From Aaosphaeria pasadenensis (lineage: Eukaryota; Ascomycota; Dothideomycetes; Pleosporales), in NCBI GenBank assembly GCA_022813625.1, contig JAKLMB010000001.1:992001-1056000 (forward strand): a DNA stretch of 64,000 bases, in the 5' to 3' direction. The notes under the pieces were generated by a model that was given only the letters and a program-made list of their open reading frames with translations, searched no databases and had not been told where the DNA came from. How positions within the stretch are numbered: position 1 is the stretch's first letter; every line of letters starts with the position of its first letter. Position numbers and translations under genes: made by a program. Below are positions 58,464 through 64,000 of this stretch, piece after piece.

Positions 58464-59886
58464 GCATGCATGTCTCGTTGCATAGCATCTCGCGTAGATG
58501 ATAGATTAGAATGTCTTGTGCCTGGAGCAACCTTTCCTTCTCTCCGTCGAATTAATCATAGACAGATGGCTGATGTCAACCGATTCGACATCTTCATTCA
58601 CCAATTTTCTTTTCTTGGCCTATTCCTTAATTGGATGGATGGTATTTTTGGGGACCCTCATTTTTTGTATATATAGCATGACAGGATTCACTAATGCCAC
58701 GGCATTGGGAACCCGTCAGAAGAGCTGCCCAGTGGATACGAATTTCCCACGAATTCTCCACTGTATAATTGTATCTGCCCTGCGCAGTCACAAGTACAGT
58801 ACGCATGTATGTACATCAAAAACAAATAAAATATTATGGATATGAAATAACCCTTCTGTCGCTCACCTCCACGCCTTGTGTTATCACCATGGTGCCCCAT
58901 TCGAATCTAGATGCTAAATACTATATCCATTCATATACAGGTTTCAGAAAGCTATATTACACTACTATCCTGGTTCAAGACTAATACCAACGCGATATGC
59001 ATGTGCAATTTCGCACTAGCATTGATGCATAATGTAGGTTCTGTTCCTTAGTCCCTGTCCTCTCTAGGTTGCATACCATTTTGGGTCGACTATTACACAG
59101 TAGGTTCTTCAACTTCAGCCTCGTTGCGCCACACCTGAAGAGGGTCGGGTAGGAATGTTGGGTTTACCTCCCCCCATGTTAATACTGATGCCTACGACCG
59201 TACATTTACAAATACCTTTAAGCTATTCAACCAGTTGTAACATCCAAAGTAGCTAATCGAGGCAAAGAAGATACACGTAGCTACACGCTACAATTATACA
59301 TTCGCAAGGGCAGGACTTTTTTCATATCAATATCTTAAAATATACTCCTGAATATATGGTTTAGGCAACTAGATAAGTCATAGAATATATCAAAGTATAT
59401 CAAAGTAGCAGCTAACCTGCCTAACATGCCTACTGTTCATACGCCCATTTCGCTCTCATCATATATCGGTCTTCCTCCAATCAGCTTATTAAACGATGCG
59501 ATAACCATACCTCGTACTTTTGATCAGACCTCGCATGGCATATCTACTACATTGACCACCCAAGGTGTGGTTTCCCAGCAGAATTTGAATGTTCGTTACA
59601 AAATTCTGATAGATAACGTATGGTTCGTTTAATCACTACAAGCCAACAGTCTCCCTGCACGTGTCTGCATACCTAGTTGATCTGCCATATTCATTGGTTC
59701 ATATTTATTCGCCAGAGCCTGCATCATGATAGGAACCTCTAAGCTCAGCCACATCGCACCGCCGTCGTCACGCTGTCCGCGCAAGGGGGGTTCAGCCTTG
59801 CGGATTATATCTCGAACGTCTTCGGCATGATTGAAATTCCCCCACAACGCTCTATTCAAGGCCCAAGCAGTGCGAGATAACCTACA
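58464..59886. other. Spacer downstream of the GH16 gene
   Basis: About 1.4 kb, AT-rich. It holds the GH16 3' region, with TATATATAG at about 58668, and a possible gene remnant on the minus strand (next entry). No complete gene supported. Confidence 0.45.
59629..59880 (-). pseudogene. Possible C-terminal exon or gene remnant
   Basis: A minus-strand frame reads LSRTAWALNRALWGNF, then HAEDVRDIIRKAEPPLRGQ, DDGGAMWLSLEVPIMMQALA and ends GRLLACSD. It starts just after a TTGTAG that would serve as a 3' splice site at about 59880, but no upstream exon can be found because the plus-strand gene begins at 59887. It has protein-like helical composition and no ATG start. It may be the tail of a gene cut by rearrangement, or a chance frame. 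I do not recognise a family. Confidence 0.25.
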
Positions 59887-62800
59887 ATGGAGGTTACAAT
59901 AAGTCCTGTCGTGGTGTCGCAGCCAACGTTGCCATCCTCAAGAGAAGTGGTGCGAAGGAGGGACTCCTCGCCAGCCGCCGAAAATATAACGACGGGAGCT
60001 TCTGGCCCTTTCTCATGGGAAGACAGTCGAGATCCCCGTATGTGGGATGTTTCTCTTCCAGGGAGCTTCGAGATGTCCGATCATTCCGACAGCAATGACT
60101 CAATGGTCCCCGCCTTCACCCATCAATCACCCGCTGGTTCCGTTCGTGAACCTTCCCTTTACAATTTCTCTGAAGCCTCACCCACCGAAACGAGTATCAG
60201 CTCAGGGCTTGCCAGTCGCTTCTCTGGCGTGCCATTGCTGGACGATGTAAATGGTGTCTTAGAAAGACCAGCAGATGCCCCTAGAAGACCTATCTACGAA
60301 TGTATCTTTTGGTTTCTAAATTGTTTATACGTCACACATGATGAAGACGATTGGAGTTCACATTGTCTTTCTCATTTTCGAGGCGAGGAGCCACCTAGAT
60401 CAGTTCAATGCCCGCTGTGCGATTTCAGTCATACGAGCGAAACGGGCTGGCTTGCATGGTATGTATGCCCGACTACCTTTGATGTGGAGATATCCAAATA
60501 TCTTGAAAGGGCCTCTATGTCTAAATCCGGCCATTTGTTCCCCCTCTATGTCTCCATTTCTTTCGTTGTTGAAAATTTACTCATCCGTGTTAATAACTTC
60601 CAGGGAGTCTCGAATGAAACATATATCAGAGACGCATGTTACGACAGGGCAGACTCTTAGGTGGTCAAGACCAGAATTTCCTCTATATCAATATCTCTGG
60701 CAAAAGCGACTGATCGATGACCGAGATCTCAAAGAACTTCGGAGCGGGAACCATTGGTTGACTCAACCACCGACAAATTATACTGGTATTACAATTCGGT
60801 CCTCTTCTAGACGGCATAGAGAGCATGCCACTGCCTCTCGACCTTCCACGGATCAAACCATCATTCATCCAGTCAATACAATGCCAGATAGATCTCCGCG
60901 ACAAGTCCCCAGTAGTACCGAATCAGAAGACAATGACGGACCCAGCCAAGTGCAACTCGAGAACATAGTATCGTTCCAAGAGCCCGATCCTACTGTTCCT
61001 AATCCTGCGCCCAACGGAAGCACCATGGCGCCCACAGATACCCACTTCGATTCTGGCTACCACTCCGTGACAGACACTAGGGCAAAAGCAACTTCCGAAA
61101 TCGACGACACGATGTCAATAAGATCCATACTCACTAATGCATCTCGAGTGGATCTTCCAGCTCACGAAAGAGAACAACTTACGTCTGCATTTGCAGTAGA
61201 CTTGTGCCAGGACTTGAAGCTCAGCCGCTACAGCGACGATGCCCGTGACCGGATACTTAGTCGGCTTCCCGATCTTTTGAAGGGATTTGCGTTAAGGTTG
61301 GAAGAAAGTACGACCTGTAAAGCGGAGCGCAACGCGAAGGAGTTTCTCAGACAACAACGCAAGTCAGTGGAATCCGATTCCTCTACCATAATATTCTATA
61401 GCGTCTTCGAAAACAAACTAACGACTCGAATTCTAGTCGTATCACATATCAATTGCGCAAGAGCCAATCCCCAGAAGAGCCAGGCGAAGATGATAGCCAA
61501 GCCCTTACGTCGAGAGGCGGAATGTCTGTGATGGAGAAGATGGCACTATGGAAAATTGACGTGGAGTCTGATCCGTCATCAGAGCATGCAACAAACAACC
61601 AACTCTACGAATTCGAGAGACCGCCACGATATGAAGAAGTCCGTTCATATCTGCTTGAAGGACTTGCCTACGAGTGGTTGATCAAGAGGGTTCAGACTGC
61701 AGGACTTTCAACAGACAGGAAAGGGACAACTGTCGAGAAGATTGCAGAAACAATGAATACCATACTTGCCTCGACGGTGACTCCGAAATCACGGGAAAAT
61801 CACGTCATACAGGTGCACTTCTCCCTTGATTGGGATCTTTTACGCTTTTTTAAGGAGCAAGAGTATGGAGTCTCTCCCGAGATTGCAATCGAACGCGCTA
61901 TCACAATCACAGGAGCTCACGATGATGCTCAAGCATTGAGTTGTGTGGACTATATGTGGCAAACTTGGGAGTCAATTGGCCAAGAAATGATAGAAGTTCT
62001 GAAAAGCACTTTGATGTCTCCAAACCACACCTATTCAAGTGAGTAACCTATTTGGTTGCAAAGATTTCCCTTATCTAATAAGTCAGCTTGTCTCACCGAT
62101 GGAACCACAATCAATGTTACTCTTGAATCATCGGGAACAAAGATTATGGCGTGCGGAGGCCAGGAGACTTTGGTGGAGCTTTGCGAGCAGTTTGCGTGGC
62201 TTGGAGCTGCACTCCGTTCCGGCCCTTCAGTTGGACAACATTCGGTGACACCTCGAGTCACAGCTATGAAGAATGACATATCTGTGAGTAATACTCCCAG
62301 TATAGCTGTCGAGATAGCATTCGAGGTCGTGCCAATTCCGAAGGAAGTGTCTGCTGGCCTCGAGGGCACTTGTTGGCATGCCATGTTCAGCGCCCCGATG
62401 GTTGTCACCGGCTTCCCAATACGTTCTCGTGATATGGATGAGAGAGGATTGGAGATCTCATTAGACATGATCATCACACTCGCTGAAACACAGTTTGCCA
62501 CTCACTACGACGCGATGTTGCTTTTGAAGGGGTTCCATACGATGCTTGTCCCCACGATGTATAAGATAGATTCCATCACATGGCACTTTCTGTTCACCAC
62601 TGAAAGAAGAATACCCTACCATCATTTCCGGAAATACTGCAGAGACTGTGTCAGTACCAGATCATTCAACGTCGATGAACTGGAGTCTCAAACAATCCGC
62701 CATTTCGTTGGATGGGCCTCTGAAACATCAAAACATTTGGGTACGTGCGATTGCTAATGTCAATATCATATTGTGAGGCTAAAAGTTCAAACAGGCACAG

Positions 62801-64000
62801 AAGATATGTCCTATGAGAAGATACACTGGGCTGGAGCAAAGAAATGCAGCGCTGGCCTAGCTGTCGAACAGAAGCTCACTATTTCCGCAAGCAAGATCGT
62901 TGGTGTAAGTGGCAATGTACTCCGAGGTAACAGAGACAAGCCAGATTATATCAAACATTCTGCGTACACCATGCAGATCGAGGCTGCTCGCAACATGCCT
63001 GTAGTACTCTATGATACAGGGTCGCAACGTGGGTGGTTGGTGGATGGGGCCAGCGCTTTATTGCACCTTGTACGAACCCAGGTCGCGAGAAAACCCTATG
63101 GTGGCTCCGATTCACTATTCAACGATTCCAATGTCAACATTATTCCGTTCAGACACCCAAAATCCGATGGAGGCCAAGATGTTGCGGCAGAAATTCTCAG
63201 AGATGAAAACAACATGAAGCACATCATACTGAGAGAATTTGACTCTTACACTGAAGAGACTGTTACGCCGACCAAATCTTCTGAGGCGAGAAAAGAAAAA
63301 TACAAAACAACTTGTTTGAGAGAACTTATCTCGCAAACCTGGAGCGTGATAGAGCAAATTTATGACCGTCAAGTTGACGCCGCAACAACCCACACCGTGA
63401 AGCAATTGCAGCTTCCCTTTCAGGTTGCATTAGAAGGTTACGAATTCATGGATATTGTTTCAGCAAAGCACATCCTCAGACGACGGGCCATTGGCTTCGA
63501 ATCGAACGGATCGGCCTGGATCGACTTTACCACGAAAATTCAAGCAATTACGCTGTTTGGTCAAAACTTCGGTGACATATACAAGCCGGCGCCGGGTATT
63601 CAAAGACAGATCTGCAAAGACTGGACATTAGTCCCGCCAGGACATGAGTTTCTTACAATCCCTGTCTCTCTTCTAAGAGATATCAAACAACGTCTTTGGG
63701 AGGACGGCGAAGTTGACGCTAGTTCCTCAGAACTAGCTCAGGGCCTCTTCTGGATGCCTTCAGAGCCTTGTTTCAGCATCTGTGGGCCTGGTTGTAAACA
63801 CATACTGCCTGACCGCGTGCAACGTTTCCTTGCTTCTATTTCAAACAAGACTGCCATGTCTGGGGATGGCTCATGGAGCGATCGCATGTTCACACACAAG
63901 CAGGGTGTCGTGATATTTGGCAGCAGCAGCAACCTAGATCCTCGAAAGCTGGAGCACTTCTCACGGCTTATAGTGCCAGTAGAGGATAGCTTTCACGACA
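59887..64000 (+). CDS. Large uncharacterised fungal protein, 5' part
   Basis: Exons 59887-60458, 60604-61362, 61437-62038, 62087-62740 and 62795 to beyond the edge give about 1264 residues with no stop; the 3' end is missing. Residues about 1-130 are Ser/Pro-rich. A C-H-type pair of degenerate fingers follows (YECIFWFLNCLYVTHDEDDW with SHCLSHF, then CPLCDFSHTSETGWLAW). Next comes FPLYQYLWQKRLIDDRDLKEL, a Ser-rich linker and a helical VDLCQDLKLSRYSDDARDRI stretch. The C-terminal part has CWHAMFSAPMVVTGFPIRSR, LKGFHTMLVPTMYK and RGWLVDGASALLHLVR, recurring blocks of an expanded fungal family. The family is known to me only as uncharacterised; many members sit in accessory regions and are suspected immune-like or NLR-related proteins, but I cannot show a NACHT or NB-ARC motif here. 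All phases close. Confidence 0.8.

Noticed and set aside
62284..62300. GTGAGT...CCCAG resembling an intron in the large partial gene
   Set aside because: Only 17 nt, too short to be spliced, and the frame is open through it.

Overview
The window reads as nuclear DNA of a filamentous ascomycete (Pezizomycotina). The coding genes carry short introns (about 45-145 nt, GT...AG, often with a CTRAC-type branch site). They include a velvet regulator (VelB type), Zn2Cys6 transcription factors, a Crh-type cell-wall GH16 enzyme and several proteins of fungal-only type. I cannot fix the genus from sequence alone; Eurotiomycetes or Dothideomycetes are both reasonable. Eighteen protein genes can be supported, one of them cut by the right edge. 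No rRNA, tRNA, CRISPR or intact transposon was seen.

Layout. (1) 1-6.4 kb is a compact conserved block: a CSA/ERCC8-like WD40 protein (minus), a small acidic conserved protein divergent from it, the meiotic recombination factor Mnd1, and a Hel2/ZNF598-type RING E3 ligase. (2) 6.4-14.2 kb is dominated by velB, preceded by 4.5 kb of pyrimidine-rich, repeat-rich non-coding DNA. (3) 14.2-21.6 kb is accessory: an F-box protein, an unrecognised 239-residue protein split over three exons, and a cytochrome P450. (4) 21.6-34.4 kb holds an ATF-type bZIP factor with about 5 kb of low-complexity DNA upstream, then a 1693-residue protein of unknown function. (5) 35.7-49.6 kb looks like a small metabolic/regulatory cluster: Zn2Cys6 factor, Baeyer-Villiger-type monooxygenase, amino-acid permease, second Zn2Cys6 factor, cupin, secreted beta-propeller-like protein and a bZIP factor. 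(6) 50.2-54.0 kb is the cohesin subunit SMC3. (7) 57.2-58.5 kb is the GH16 transglycosidase. (8) 59.9-64.0 kb is the first about 1264 residues of a large fungal protein that runs off the window.

The most interesting signals are regulatory. The divergent promoter between the monooxygenase and the permease carries an exact 17-bp inverted repeat whose arms each contain CGG-N8-CCG, the form of a Zn2Cys6 binding site; one more CGG-N8-CCG lies upstream of the cupin gene. Two short motifs, the palindrome TACCTAGGTA and TACTCCGTA/TACGGAGTA, recur across intergenic DNA far above chance. All splice junctions below were inferred by reading frame, splice consensus and family similarity; none has transcript support here.
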